Numbered from the stretch's first letter, positions 8,944 to 18,096 are shown. The stretch is 64,000 nt of DNA from UBA10649 sp963842725 (GCA_963842725.1 CAWJHN010000004.1:1116001-1180000); one strand, 5' to 3'. Made by a program: numbers and translations. The notes: generated by a model not told the origin, from the sequence alone.

Positions 8944-9271
8944 CGATGACCTCGCGGGCCAACCCCGCGTCCTGTGGCCACACCAGCACCCGCGGTCCAT
9001 CCAGCGTCGTCGCCAGATTCGCCCGGATCCCGTGCGCCAGGAGGCGACGACGCAGTACTTCGCCCTCGACGTAGGTCTGGGGGGCCGCCACGGCCTCGAG
9101 GAGTCCGTACTCGCCCTGCGCGCCCGGTCGTGGAGGTGCCGCGACCACCGACGCGCCCCGACGGAAGGCCCAGCGCAGGATCAGGACCAGGACGCCGATC
9201 AGGGCGACCGCCACCAGCGGGCCGAACGCGAACGAGAAGGAATTCCACGCGGGCACGTCCCAATCGTGCAT
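8930..9271 (-). CDS. Small membrane-anchored protein, possible DUF2007-like C-terminus
   Basis: About 113 aa from the ATG at 9271, which has a GAGG site 9 bases upstream. A TTG at 9334 would extend it by 21 residues but would overlap the leaderless mutase start. One hydrophobic helix (FGPLVAVALIGVLVLILRWAF) is followed by a soluble part, VAAPQTYVEGEVLRRRLLAHGI and DGPRVLVWPQDAGLAREVI. This resembles the small signal-transducing DUF2007 fold, in which sequence and length vary a lot (inference from pattern only). Function unknown. It converges on and overlaps murA by 14 bases. Confidence 0.6.
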   Translation of the reverse strand: MHDWDVPAWNSFSFAFGPLVAVALIGVLVLILRWAFRRGASVVAAPPRPGAQGEYGLLEAVAAPQTYVEGEVLRRRLLAHGIRANLATTLDGPRVLVWPQDAGLAREVIASGR

Positions 9272-9300
9272 CCATCGGGCCTCGGCCGCGAGTGGGCCGG

Positions 9301-9306
9301 TAATCT
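9301..9306 (+). promoter_or_regulatory. -10 box TAATCT of ethylmalonyl-CoA mutase (leaderless)
   Basis: TAATCT ends 6 bases before the ATG at 9313, and there is no good ribosome site. This supports the ATG at 9313 over in-frame ATGs further in. Confidence 0.6.
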
Positions 9307-9312
9307 TCGAGA

Positions 9313-11340
9313 ATGCCCGGTCAATTGGATCCAATCGCCGAGACCGACGACATCCGCCGCAAGGATCCGCCGTGGCTGATGCGCACCTACGCCGGTCACT
9401 CCTCGCCGGCCGAGTCGAACGCCCTCTACCGCCGCAACCTGGCCAAGGGCCAGACCGGGCTCTCCGTCGCCTTCGACCTGCCGACTCAGACGGGCTACGA
9501 CCCGGACTCGATCATGGCGCGCGGCGAGGTGGGCAAGGTCGGCGTGCCGCTGTCGCACCTGGGCGACATGCAGCGCCTCTTCGACGGCATCCCGCTCGCC
9601 GAGATGAACACGTCGATGACGATCAACGCGACGGCCATGTGGCTGCTGGCGCTGTACATAACGGCCGCCGAGCAGCAGGGTGCCGACCCCGCCGACCTGC
9701 AGGGGACCACCCAGAACGACATCATCAAGGAGTACCTCTCGCGCGGCACGTATGTGTTCCCGCCGGCTCCGTCCCTGCGGCTCGTCACCGACGTCATCGC
9801 CTACACGGTGCAGAACGTGCCGAGGTGGAACCCGATCAACATCTGCAGCTACCACCTCCAGGAGGCCGGGGCCACGCCCGTTCAGGAGGTCGCGTATGCC
9901 ATGGCCACGGCCATCGCGGTGCTCGACGCGGTCCGCGACTCCGGTCAGGTGCCCGCGGAGCGCTTCGGCGAGGTCGTCGCCCGGATGTCCTTCTTCGTCA
10001 ATGCGGGGGTCCGTTTCGTCGAGGAGATGTGCAAGATGCGCGTCATGGCGCGCATGTGGGACGAGATCGCACGGGAGCGCTACGACGTGGTCGATGCCCG
10101 ACAGCGGCGGTTCCGCTACGGCGTGCAGGTGAACTCACTGGGGCTGACGGAGGCGCAGCCGGAGAACAACGTGGCCCGCATCGTCCTGGAGATGCTGGGG
10201 GTGACGCTCTCGAAGGACGCCCGCGCTCGCGCTGTGCAGCTGCCCGCCTGGAACGAGGCCCTCGGACTGCCCCGGCCCTGGGACCAGCAGTGGTCGCTGC
10301 GCATGCAGCAGGTGCTGGCCTTCGAGAGCGACCTGCTCGAGTACGACGACCTGTTCGCCGGTTCGGTGGTCGTGGAGCGGTTGGTCGACGAGATGGCCCT
10401 GGGCGCCCAAGCCGAGCTGGACCGCGTGCTGGCGATGGGCGGCGCCGTGCCGGCGGTCGAGAGCGGCTACATGAAGGCGGAGCTGGTCGCGTCGCATGCC
10501 CGCCGGCGCGGCCGTATCGAGACCGGCCAGGACCTCGTCGTGGGCGTCAACGCCTTCACGACCTCCGAGCCCAATCCGCTGCTGGCCGATCTCGACGCCG
10601 CGATCCAGTCGGTCGATCCGCAGGTCGAGGCGCGCGCCGTGGCGGATCTGGCCACGTGGCGGGCGGGCCGCGACGCAGAGGAGGTGCTCGCCGCCCTCGC
10701 GCAACTGCGTCAGGAGGCGGCCGGATCGGGCAACCTGATGGACGTGACGCTGCGGTGCGCCCGGGCGGGCGCGACGACGGGCGAGTGGGCGGGGGTCCTG
10801 CGGGAGGTCTTCGGCGAGTTCCGCGCCCCGACGGGCGTGTCCGGCAGCGTCGGCGTCACTGCGGTGAGCGCGGGTCTGGCCCGGGCCCGTGACGCAGTGC
10901 GCCGCACGTCCGAGGACCTGGGATCCGCGCTGCGGTTCCTGGTCGGCAAGCCCGGGCTCGACGGCCACTCCAACGGAGCCGAGCAGATCGCGGTGCGTGC
11001 GCGCGACGCGGGCTTCGAGGTCGTGTACCAGGGCATTCGGCTGACCCCCGACGAGATCGTGGCGGCAGCGGCTGCCGAGGACGTCGACGTCGTCGGCCTG
11101 TCCATCCTGTCCGGATCCCATCGCGAACTCGTGCCCGCGGTGCTCGCGGGCCTGCGCCGCGAGGGCATGGCCGAGGTCCCGGTCGTGGTCGGCGGGATCA
11201 TTCCCGAGGCCGACGCGGCCTGGCTGGCCGAGCAGGGGGTCGCCGCCGTGTTCACCCCGAAGGACTATGACGCGAACGGGATCATGCTGCGCGTGGTGGA
11301 CGTCATCCGACGGTCGCGCGGCCTGGCCTCGCTGGCCTGA
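9313..11340 (+). CDS. Ethylmalonyl-CoA mutase (MeaA/Ecm), B12-dependent
   Basis: Adenosylcobalamin-dependent carbon-skeleton mutase, 675 aa, with substrate and B12 domains in one chain. The N-terminal TIM-barrel half has WLMRTYAGHSSPAESNALYR and the GQTGLSVAFDLPTQTGYD motif. The C-terminal B12-binding domain has DGHSNG at residues 550-555 (His552 binds cobalt), then LSILSGSH and VVVGG. Overall it matches MeaA proteins, which convert ethylmalonyl-CoA to methylsuccinyl-CoA in the ethylmalonyl-CoA pathway, rather than the two-subunit methylmalonyl-CoA mutase. Genes for its cofactor (7028), chaperone MeaB (26887), Ccr (23635) and epimerase (25203) are nearby. The exact substrate is inferred from family resemblance. 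Confidence 0.9.
   Translation: MPGQLDPIAETDDIRRKDPPWLMRTYAGHSSPAESNALYRRNLAKGQTGLSVAFDLPTQTGYDPDSIMARGEVGKVGVPLSHLGDMQRLFDGIPLAEMNTSMTINATAMWLLALYITAAEQQGADPADLQGTTQNDIIKEYLSRGTYVFPPAPSLRLVTDVIAYTVQNVPRWNPINICSYHLQEAGATPVQEVAYAMATAIAVLDAVRDSGQVPAERFGEVVARMSFFVNAGVRFVEEMCKMRVMARMWDEIARERYDVVDARQRRFRYGVQVNSLGLTEAQPENNVARIVLEMLGVTLSKDARARAVQLPAWNEALGLPRPWDQQWSLRMQQVLAFESDLLEYDDLFAGSVVVERLVDEMALGAQAELDRVLAMGGAVPAVESGYMKAELVASHARRRGRIETGQDLVVGVNAFTTSEPNPLLADLDAAIQSVDPQVEARAVADLATWRAGRDAEEVLAALAQLRQEAAGSGNLMDVTLRCARAGATTGEWAGVLREVFGEFRAPTGVSGSVGVTAVSAGLARARDAVRRTSEDLGSALRFLVGKPGLDGHSNGAEQIAVRARDAGFEVVYQGIRLTPDEIVAAAAAEDVDVVGLSILSGSHRELVPAVLAGLRREGMAEVPVVVGGIIPEADAAWLAEQGVAAVFTPKDYDANGIMLRVVDVIRRSRGLASLA
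9324..9335. promoter_or_regulatory. AT-rich palindrome just inside the mutase gene, possible operator
   Basis: Perfect 12-bp palindrome ATTGGATCCAAT, 11 bases after the start codon of a leaderless gene, so about +12 from the transcription start. A nearly identical dyad lies on the etfB promoter (43667-43680). AT-rich dyads are rare in this GC-rich window. No regulator is identified. Confidence 0.4.
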
Positions 11341-11358
11341 GGGGTCGCGACCGGGGCG

Positions 11359-12180
11359 TCAGTTCGAGCCGCGCGGGGTCCATCGGAACAGGGCGATCGA
11401 CAGCACGAGCCCGATGACCACCCAGACGGACAGCATGAGGGCGCACATCCCGAGCTCCCAGGAGCCCGAGACCTCCATCGCGGCCGCCTCCGGCGGGAGG
11501 AAGACGCTGCGCATGGCCTGGGCGAGCCACTTGAGGGGGAAGATCGACGCGAACACCTGCATCCAGTGCGGCAGCTGGCTGAAGACGAAAAAGACGCCGG
11601 ACGTGAACTGCAGGACCAGGACGATCGGCGAGACGACGGCCGATGCCCCGCGGCCGGTCTTGGGGACCACGGAGAAGGCGATGCCGAGCAGCGTGCAGCC
11701 CACGAGGCCCAGGACGCTGGCCCACACGAACGTGAACCACTGCGTGGCCGTGCTGGGCATCGAGATGTCGTAGAAGAGCACACCCACGCTGATCAGGATG
11801 GTGACCTGAGCGATGTAGGCGACGAAGACCGTGCCGATCTTGCCGATGAAGTAGGAGACCTTGGGCATGGGCGTGCCCTGCAGCCGCTTGAGCGTGCCGT
11901 CCTCGCGCTCGAGCGGGATCGCGATGGCGAGGTTCTGGAACGACGTGTACAGCACTCCCGAGGCGATCATGCCCGCGACGAAGTACTGCGCGAACGTGAT
12001 TCCGGGGGCGATCTGCTGCCCCCCGAAGACGGATCCGAAGATCACCATCAGGATCACCGGGAACGCGAAGTTCCACAGTGCCGAGTTCTTGTCGCGGAAG
12101 AACTGCTTGAGCTCGATGACGATGCGACGGCGCCCGATCGCGACGGTGCCCGGGATGGCCGATCCGGTCAGGACGGTCAC
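11359..12180 (-). CDS. ABC-2 type exporter, membrane subunit
   Basis: 273 aa permease with six or so hydrophobic helices in ABC-2 arrangement (ALWNFAFPVILMVIFGSVFGG, FVAGMIASGVLYTSFQNLA, ATQWFTFVWASVLGLVG and a C-terminal helix VWVVIGLVLSIALFRW). The REDGTLKRLQGTP segment after the second helix is a hallmark of the DrrB/ABC-2 family. The GTG start overlaps the stop of the ATPase gene (GTGA). Substrate unknown; drug, lipid or polysaccharide are all possible. The 3' end faces the mutase gene across 18 bases. Confidence 0.88.
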   Translation of the reverse strand: MTVLTGSAIPGTVAIGRRRIVIELKQFFRDKNSALWNFAFPVILMVIFGSVFGGQQIAPGITFAQYFVAGMIASGVLYTSFQNLAIAIPLEREDGTLKRLQGTPMPKVSYFIGKIGTVFVAYIAQVTILISVGVLFYDISMPSTATQWFTFVWASVLGLVGCTLLGIAFSVVPKTGRGASAVVSPIVLVLQFTSGVFFVFSQLPHWMQVFASIFPLKWLAQAMRSVFLPPEAAAMEVSGSWELGMCALMLSVWVVIGLVLSIALFRWTPRGSN

Positions 12181-13046
12181 AGGCTGTCTCCTCCCTCGGC
12201 GTAGCGGTCGCCGTCGAGCAGCGACAGGTAGACGTCCTCGAGGCGGGCCCGGTCCACGGTGAGACCGGGTACCTCGCCCCCCAGCCGGCTCGATAGCTCC
12301 TGCACCGTCCGCGTCGGTTCCATGGTCTGCACGTCCTTGCGGGTGCCGTTCTCCAGCCAGGAGACTCGGGCGATGCCGCGTTCGCGGCCGCCGAGCCGCG
12401 ACGGCGCGTCGCAGGCCAGCACCGTGCCGCGCGAGATGACCGCAACGCGATCGGCCAGGTGCTCGGCCTCCTCGAGGTAGTGGGTCGTGAGCAGGATCGT
12501 GGTGCCTTCGTCCTTGAGACCCTCGATGAGGGTCCAGAAGTCGCGCCTGGCCTCCGGGTCGAACCCGGTCGTGGGCTCGTCGAGGAAGAGCACGCGCGGC
12601 CGGCCGATGATGCCGAGCGCCACGTCGAGTCGCCGGCGCTGGCCTCCCGAGAGCTTCTCGCCTCGGGACGAGCGCTTCTCGGTCAGGCCGACGGAGTCGA
12701 TGACGGCGTCCGGGTCGCGTGGATTCGGGTAGTAGCCGGCGAAGTGGTGGACGGCCTCGGACACGGTCAGGTCGCCGAGGTCCCGATCGGACTGCAGGAC
12801 GATGCCGAGCTGGGACTTCCAGGACCGGTCGCCGTGGGCCGGATCCTCCCCGAGCACGGTCGCGTCGCCCTCGTCCCGGGTCCGGTAGCCCTCCAGGATC
12901 TCCGTGACCGTGGTCTTCCCGGCGCCGTTCGGTCCCAGGAGGGCGAAGCACTCGCCGAACGGGATCTCGAAACTGACCCCGTCGAGGGCCCAGAGGTCTC
13001 CGTAGCGCTTGCGGACGTCCCGGACCGAGATGGCGGCGTCAGTCAC
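12177..13046 (-). CDS. ABC-2 type exporter, ATP-binding subunit
   Basis: 289 aa ATPase of the DrrA type that powers the permease encoded next. Walker A is GPNGAGKTT at about residues 38-46, the ABC signature is LSGGQRRRLDVAL, Walker B is RVLFLDEPTTGFDP, and the H-loop is LLTTHYLEEAE. The C-terminal extension of about 70 residues after the H-loop is usual for DrrA-like ATPases. The GTG start lies 6 bases after a weak box, CATGAT, so it may be leaderless. Confidence 0.92.
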   Translation of the reverse strand: MTDAAISVRDVRKRYGDLWALDGVSFEIPFGECFALLGPNGAGKTTVTEILEGYRTRDEGDATVLGEDPAHGDRSWKSQLGIVLQSDRDLGDLTVSEAVHHFAGYYPNPRDPDAVIDSVGLTEKRSSRGEKLSGGQRRRLDVALGIIGRPRVLFLDEPTTGFDPEARRDFWTLIEGLKDEGTTILLTTHYLEEAEHLADRVAVISRGTVLACDAPSRLGGRERGIARVSWLENGTRKDVQTMEPTRTVQELSSRLGGEVPGLTVDRARLEDVYLSLLDGDRYAEGGDSL

Positions 13047-13087
13047 GACCCGATCATGGCACGCAGCGGGGTGCAGGCGCTGCTCGG

Positions 13088-13093
13088 TACGCT
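13088..13093 (+). promoter_or_regulatory. -10 box TACGCT of nucS (leaderless)
   Basis: TACGCT ends 6 bases before the GTG at 13100, and no ribosome site is visible. Confidence 0.65.
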
Positions 13094-13099
13094 CCGGTC

Positions 13100-13780
13100 G
13101 TGCGCATCCTCGTGGCCCGATGCAGCGTCGACTACGTGGGTCGGCTGACGGCCCACCTTCCGCTGTCGACGCGGGTGATCATGGTGAAGGCCGACGGGTC
13201 GGTGCTCATCCATTCCGATGGCGGCTCCTACAAGCCGCTGAACTGGATGAGCCCGCCGTGCACGACGCGGGTGACCGGTTCGGTCCTCGACGACGTCGTC
13301 GAGGTGTGGACGGTCGAGAACAAGGCCGGCGAGCAGCTCGTCATCAGCGTGCACGAGGTCCTGCACTCCCACGACCATGATCTGGGCATCGATCCGGGAC
13401 TCGTGAAGGACGGCGTCGAGGCCCACCTGCAGAAGCTGCTGGCCACGCACGTCACGGCGCTCGGGGAGGGCTGGACCCTGGTGCGGCGGGAGTTCCCGAC
13501 CGCGATCGGTCCCGTTGACCTGCTGTGCCGCGACGGCTCCGGTCGCGCGGTGGCCGTCGAGATCAAGAGACGCGGCGAGATCGACGGCGTCGAGCAGCTG
13601 ACGCGGTACCTCGAGCTCCTCAACCGCGATCCGTTGCTTTCCCCCGTGCTCGGCGTGTTCGCCGCCCAGGAGATCAAGCCCCAGGCGCGGGTCCTGGCCG
13701 AGGACCGGGGAATCCGCTGCGTCGTCCTGGACTACGACGCCCTCAAGGGCAGCGACGACCCGGGGCTGCGGCTGTTCTGA
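13100..13780 (+). CDS. nucS: Mismatch-specific endonuclease EndoMS/NucS
   Basis: 226 aa endonuclease that cuts both strands at mismatches and replaces MutS/MutL repair in most Actinobacteria. The N-terminal DNA-binding domain starts VRILVARCSVDYVGRL. The C-terminal RecB-like nuclease domain has Asp140 in GPVD and Glu154-x-Lys156 in VAVEIKRRGE. The protein ends in LRLF, matching the C-terminal beta-clamp-binding tail described for this family. GTG start set by the TACGCT box. It converges on the subtilisin gene with a 10-base gap. Confidence 0.95.
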   Translation: MRILVARCSVDYVGRLTAHLPLSTRVIMVKADGSVLIHSDGGSYKPLNWMSPPCTTRVTGSVLDDVVEVWTVENKAGEQLVISVHEVLHSHDHDLGIDPGLVKDGVEAHLQKLLATHVTALGEGWTLVRREFPTAIGPVDLLCRDGSGRAVAVEIKRRGEIDGVEQLTRYLELLNRDPLLSPVLGVFAAQEIKPQARVLAEDRGIRCVVLDYDALKGSDDPGLRLF

Positions 13781-13790
13781 GGTCGTCGGG

Positions 13791-16058
13791 CTACCGGACC
13801 GACAGTCTCGCGTAGCTGGTCGCCTTGGTCGTCACGACGCGCATGACGAAGCCCCCCGGCTCGTGCGCCGTGAAGGTCGGCAGGGTGAGTCGGCCGGTGG
13901 CGCTGGTCCGCGCGATGCCCAGGCGCACCCAGGTGCCATGCACCCTGACCTGGACGACGGCGCGCGCGCTCTTGGGCAGGCCGCGAAGCCACAGGTCGTA
14001 CGCACGCTCCACGGCCAGCGAGGCGGTCGGCGCGGCGGCCAGCGGTGCGCGCGGCAGGATCCGGACCCGCGTCCCGGCGAGGGCGGGCGTGGACTCGAAG
14101 GCGGCCGGCTGCGCGACGGGCACCGGCTGCGGTGCCGGAGCGGGGGCAGGGGCCGGTGCGGGAGCCGGCGCGGGGGCGACGACGACCACGGGCTCAGTCG
14201 CGGCCGGGGGCGTTGACGTGCCGCCTCCGCCTCCGCCGCCACCCGTGGGAGGCGCCGCCGACACGGTGACCGTGACCGTGGCGGTCGTTGTCGGCTCGAC
14301 GAGCCGGTAGGTGAAGGTGACGGTGCCCGCCGGTGCGCCCGCGGGGGAGGTGTAGCGGATCCGCCCCGTCTCGACGGCGGCGGTGCCGGTGGTCGGGGCG
14401 GTGACGACGGCCTGCAGCGTCGCTCCGACCGGGTCGTTGGCGAGCACGTCGATCAGGACGGATCCGCCGGCGGTGACCGAGGCGGCATCGTCGACCGGCG
14501 GGCCGGGGGGCGCCACGGGAGTGACCGCCGCCGACAGTGAGCTCTTCGCGCTGGTGCCGTTGGGGCTGACGGCGGCCACCGCGAACCGGTAGGCGGTGCC
14601 GTTGGCGAGCGGCGTGGCGGCGTACGACGTCGCGGCCGTGCCCGTGTCTGCCACGAGCGTGGTGTAGCTGGCGCCGTTGTCGGTGGTCGAGTACACGGCG
14701 TAGCCCGAGACGGCCGCGCCGCCGGTGTACGCGGGTGCCGTCCAGGTCAGGTCGGCATGGGCCTCGCCGGCCACCGCGGCCACGGACGTGGGCGCATCCG
14801 GGGCCTCGTGCAGCGCGCGGACCAGTCGCGTCGGGGAGTTGGTGCCGGCATTGGTCACGATGCCCGATGGGGCGTCGGCGATCAGGGCCGTCGCGACCTG
14901 GGCTGGGGTGGCGGTCGGGAAGCGCGTGAGGTACTGGGCGACGACGCCGGCCACGTGCGGTGACGCCATCGACGTGCCGCTCATGGCCACAGAGGCCGTC
15001 GTGCTGGAGGTCGAGGCGGACGTGATCGAGGACCCGGGCGCGAACAGGTCCAGGCAGGAGCCGTAGTTGGAGTAGAAGGCCCGCGCATCGAGCGTCGTGG
15101 TGGCGCCGACGGTGATGGCCAGGGGTGCCGCCGCGGGCGAGACGGTGCAGGCGTCGATGCCGCCCGTCACGACGTTTCCGGCGGCGACCACGACCGGGAT
15201 GCCCAGGCCGACGGTGCTGGCGACCGCCGTGAGCATGCCGCTGTCGAGTCCGCCCGCGCCCAGGCTCACGTTGACGACGCCGCGGGTGCCGGCCGGCTGG
15301 GCGGCCAGGTCGGTGGCGATCCATTCCAGGCCCTGGACGACGTCGCTGGTGAATCCCTGGCCGTCGCAGTCCAGGACGCGGACCGGGACCAGTGTCGCGG
15401 ACTTGGCCACGCCCCACGTGGTGCCGGCCACCGTGCCGGACACATGGGTGCCGTGACCGCTGCAGTCGCTGGTGTCGGCGCTGTCGATGGGCGGCGGATT
15501 GCTCGGATCGGGCACGAGGTGCGGTGCGAAGTTGATGCCCGTGGCGATGCGACCGGCGAACTCGACGTGATCCGCTCGGATGCCGGTGTCGACGATGTAG
15601 GCGCGCACGCCGGATCCGCCGTTGGCGTAGGAGTACGACGTGTCCAGCGGCAGGGCGGCCTGGTCGATCCGGTCCTCGCCCCAGCTCAGGGGGGCGCCCT
15701 GGGTGTCGGCGGCGGAGACCGGCTGATCCTTGTGCACGGACACGATGCCGGGGTCGTCGGCCAGCGCGGCTGCCGCGGCATCGTCGGGCATCGTGACGAC
15801 CAGGCCGGTGTACGCATGGGAGAGGGTGGCCTCGACAACGCCGCCGGCGGCCTCGACCGCCGTGGCCGCGTCGGCGGTGGCCGCGGAAACGGATGCACTG
15901 CCGCCGGTGTCGACCACGTCGACGAGGTAGCGGACGCCCGCCCCGAGGTCGGCAGCCGCGGCGGGCGTGGCAAGGGAGAGAGGTGCCGTCAGAAGCACGA
16001 CTGCCGCGGTGCCCGCCACCCACATTGCCGACGGTCGCCTCGACCAGCTCTTGCCCAC
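13791..16058 (-). CDS. Secreted S8 (subtilisin-like) serine protease with FnIII and C-terminal repeat linker
   Basis: 755 aa. The GTG at 16058 follows a GAGGGAGG ribosome site; upstream in-frame codons belong to a shadow of the next gene. A signal peptide (about 1-37) precedes an I9-like propeptide (about 40-118) and the S8 domain, with Asp157 (VDTGI), His202 (GHGTHVSGT), oxyanion Asn295 (AAGN) and Ser363 (GTSMASPHVAG). Then come a fibronectin-III domain (starts APDAPTSVAAVAGE), a Big/cadherin-like domain (VDDAASVTAGGSVLIDVLAND), a poly-Gly stretch, an Ala-Pro repeat linker and a C-terminal beta-rich domain of about 100 residues. No LPXTG motif. It follows the Vps62-domain gene by 38 bases, so they probably form an operon. 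Confidence 0.92.
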   Translation of the reverse strand: MGKSWSRRPSAMWVAGTAAVVLLTAPLSLATPAAAADLGAGVRYLVDVVDTGGSASVSAATADAATAVEAAGGVVEATLSHAYTGLVVTMPDDAAAAALADDPGIVSVHKDQPVSAADTQGAPLSWGEDRIDQAALPLDTSYSYANGGSGVRAYIVDTGIRADHVEFAGRIATGINFAPHLVPDPSNPPPIDSADTSDCSGHGTHVSGTVAGTTWGVAKSATLVPVRVLDCDGQGFTSDVVQGLEWIATDLAAQPAGTRGVVNVSLGAGGLDSGMLTAVASTVGLGIPVVVAAGNVVTGGIDACTVSPAAAPLAITVGATTTLDARAFYSNYGSCLDLFAPGSSITSASTSSTTASVAMSGTSMASPHVAGVVAQYLTRFPTATPAQVATALIADAPSGIVTNAGTNSPTRLVRALHEAPDAPTSVAAVAGEAHADLTWTAPAYTGGAAVSGYAVYSTTDNGASYTTLVADTGTAATSYAATPLANGTAYRFAVAAVSPNGTSAKSSLSAAVTPVAPPGPPVDDAASVTAGGSVLIDVLANDPVGATLQAVVTAPTTGTAAVETGRIRYTSPAGAPAGTVTFTYRLVEPTTTATVTVTVSAAPPTGGGGGGGGTSTPPAATEPVVVVAPAPAPAPAPAPAPAPQPVPVAQPAAFESTPALAGTRVRILPRAPLAAAPTASLAVERAYDLWLRGLPKSARAVVQVRVHGTWVRLGIARTSATGRLTLPTFTAHEPGGFVMRVVTTKATSYARLSVR

Positions 16059-16096
16059 GGTGCCTCCCTCGTCCGGGTCCAGTCTGCGCCCTGCCC

Positions 16097-17986
16097 TCAC
16101 GCCTTCGCTCCCTGGGTATCGGATCGCCCGAGGGCGTCGCGATCCAGCATCTCGTGCCGGAAGTCGTAGAACTGCAGGGTAAGGCCGATGGCCGACACGG
16201 GCAGCAGCACCGCGCTCGCGACGATGGCCGCGGCGTTCGAGGTCCACGACGGCCAGCCGGTCACCAGCAGGAGCACGCCGCCGACCAGGCCGGGCAGGAT
16301 GAACCCGATCCACACGAGCAGCGAACTGAGGAAGACGGCGCGCCAGCGCCGGCCGCGCGTGAGCGCCCGGCTGCGCCGGAAGGCCGCGACGAAGCCGAGG
16401 TCCTCGATGACGGCCGCCGGCATCGTCACCGCCCACATCGAGACGAGCAGGAGGGCAAGCGGCAGCAGCACGAGCGAGGACGCGAGGACCGTCACGACGA
16501 CGTAGAGGGCCAGTTGCGCGAGAGCCCCCGAGGGGCGCCGCACGGCGAGGGCGATCGCCTCCCACGCTCGCGGCCTCCGCTCGCCGGCGAGGCCCGCCAC
16601 CATGCGGCAGGTCGCGGACAGGGCGATCGCGATGAGCGGCGCCGCGGCGAAGGAGACCAGCGCCGCAAGGACGAGGGCGACGGTGTTCTGCCCGACTCCG
16701 TAGACGTCGGTGATGTCGTCGGACGGGCGGCGGTGCATCGCCAGTCGCTGGAGTCCCAGTGCGGCCACCGAAGTCAGTGCCACCATCGCGATGATGGGCC
16801 ACAGCGAGGCGACGTGCCGCCCGAGGATCCCGAACGAGGCAGTGACGACCTGGCCGGCGCGGCGCTCGCGGTCGGGTCGGCGAGCGTCGGCTCCGCGCCA
16901 GCGGGTGCCACGGACCAGCAGCAGGACCAGGACGAGTGCGCTGAGCAGGACCAGCCCGGTCGTGGCCGGATGGTCGAGCGCAGTGATGAACAGGAGCGAT
17001 CCGCCCGCGGTGAGGGCGCAGAAGGACTCGACGGCGGGTCCGCCGATGACGGGTAGGGCCACGGCGCTGACGCGGCCCTCCTCCGCCTGCCACGACACCG
17101 GCTCGGACCACTGCCGCTTCGTCGACGGGCCCGTGGGCCCGTTGTTGAAGGACGGGGCCTTCTCGCCCCAGCGGCCCGAGTAGTCGAGCCACTCGAATCC
17201 GGGCGATGGGGCCTCCGGAAGCAGGGCGACCGCGGGCCGGACGACCGCGCCCATGGCGAGCGTGCTGTCGCACCCGAATCCCGCCGCCGCGGTGCGGCCG
17301 AACCACTGTGCCTGGGTGTAGTAGGCGGCGTGCGATCCCTCTGCGGGGTAGACGAGCACGTGGTCCCCGTCGCGCAGGAGCTTCGGGTCGGACCAGTCGG
17401 CCACCTCGGAGCCCTCGTGCTGGGCGAAGGCCGTGCTGAGCGGAGCCTGCGCCAGCGCCTCCTCGACCGTGTCGGCGTCGAAGAGAAGCTGGATCATCTC
17501 CCAGTCGCCCTCGTGCTTGTCGTTCCAGTCGTTGTAGGTCCAGAAGAACCAGAACTGCAGGGCGAGCCGGCCGGGGTGGTCCGGTTCGGAGGCCGTGCGC
17601 GCATAGACGGTGGCCGCCGGTTCCGGCAGCTGCGAGGTGAACCACCGCTCATAGGTGCACCCCGGATCCAATGGGTCGCCCGGCAGATCGACGTACCAGC
17701 CGGGCCCCTTGCCGGCGAGGTCGGACGACGAGGGGGCGGTCAGGGCCTGGTCCGATGGGCCGCGCAGCACGACGTCGCCCTTGCCGAGCACCGTCTCGAC
17801 GGCGGTCGGCAGGTACGGCTCGCCGTCGCCGCACGGCTCGGTCCGGTCGCGCACGACGATGACGGGCGCGTACCGTTCGGCCAGCCGCGCCAGCGGGTCC
17901 GGCCCGGCCGCGTGCGCCTGCGTCGAGGGCCAGCCGGCAAGGGCGCACAGGACCAGCGCGGCCATCGCCGTCGCCCCACGTCTCAC
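16097..17986 (-). CDS. Secreted Vps62-domain protein fused to a multi-pass membrane domain
   Basis: 629 aa from the GTG at 17986, which has GGAGG 5 bases upstream; an in-frame ATG at 18097 would add a non-signal-like tail. The N-terminal signal sequence (ATAMAALVLCALAGW) leads to an extracytoplasmic domain with FWFFWTYNDWNDKHEGDWEM, the Vps62 family signature. A first membrane helix (TGLVLLSALVLVLLLV) follows, then about five more helices with the segment EDLGFVAAFRRSRALTRGR, typical of YciC/GDPD-type membrane domains. Function unknown. Probably cotranscribed with the protease gene downstream. Confidence 0.75.
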   Translation of the reverse strand: MRRGATAMAALVLCALAGWPSTQAHAAGPDPLARLAERYAPVIVVRDRTEPCGDGEPYLPTAVETVLGKGDVVLRGPSDQALTAPSSSDLAGKGPGWYVDLPGDPLDPGCTYERWFTSQLPEPAATVYARTASEPDHPGRLALQFWFFWTYNDWNDKHEGDWEMIQLLFDADTVEEALAQAPLSTAFAQHEGSEVADWSDPKLLRDGDHVLVYPAEGSHAAYYTQAQWFGRTAAAGFGCDSTLAMGAVVRPAVALLPEAPSPGFEWLDYSGRWGEKAPSFNNGPTGPSTKRQWSEPVSWQAEEGRVSAVALPVIGGPAVESFCALTAGGSLLFITALDHPATTGLVLLSALVLVLLLVRGTRWRGADARRPDRERRAGQVVTASFGILGRHVASLWPIIAMVALTSVAALGLQRLAMHRRPSDDITDVYGVGQNTVALVLAALVSFAAAPLIAIALSATCRMVAGLAGERRPRAWEAIALAVRRPSGALAQLALYVVVTVLASSLVLLPLALLLVSMWAVTMPAAVIEDLGFVAAFRRSRALTRGRRWRAVFLSSLLVWIGFILPGLVGGVLLLVTGWPSWTSNAAAIVASAVLLPVSAIGLTLQFYDFRHEMLDRDALGRSDTQGAKA

Positions 17987-18058
17987 ACTGCCTCCAGAGC
18001 GTCGGTGCGCACGCCGGAGGGCGTGGGCCGTGGCCCATCGTTCCCCATGGCGGGCGGA

Positions 18059-18064
18059 TAGGCT
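18059..18064 (+). promoter_or_regulatory. -10 box TAGGCT upstream of the tandem dehydrogenase gene
   Basis: TAGGCT lies 32 bases before the ATG at 18097, giving a leader of about 26 bases that contains a GGGAGGAC ribosome site. The divergent gene starts at 17986, so this 110-base interval holds both promoters. Confidence 0.45.
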
Positions 18065-18096
18065 CGCTCGCATCGACGGACAGTGGGAGGACGGCA

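Noticed and set aside
9272..9334. TTG start at 9334 for the small membrane protein gene
   Set aside because: It would overlap the first codons of the leaderless mutase gene. The ATG at 9271 has a better ribosome site.
14090..14240. Ala-Pro/Gly repeat DNA in the subtilisin gene, as a CRISPR or tandem-repeat locus
   Set aside because: The repeats are in frame, irregular in length and encode a typical Pro-Ala and Gly linker.
16059..17645. Upstream half of a 1284-codon minus-strand frame continuous with the subtilisin gene
   Set aside because: Only the part from the GTG at 16058 has a ribosome site, signal peptide and domains. The upstream residues are an out-of-frame reading of the Vps62-domain gene.
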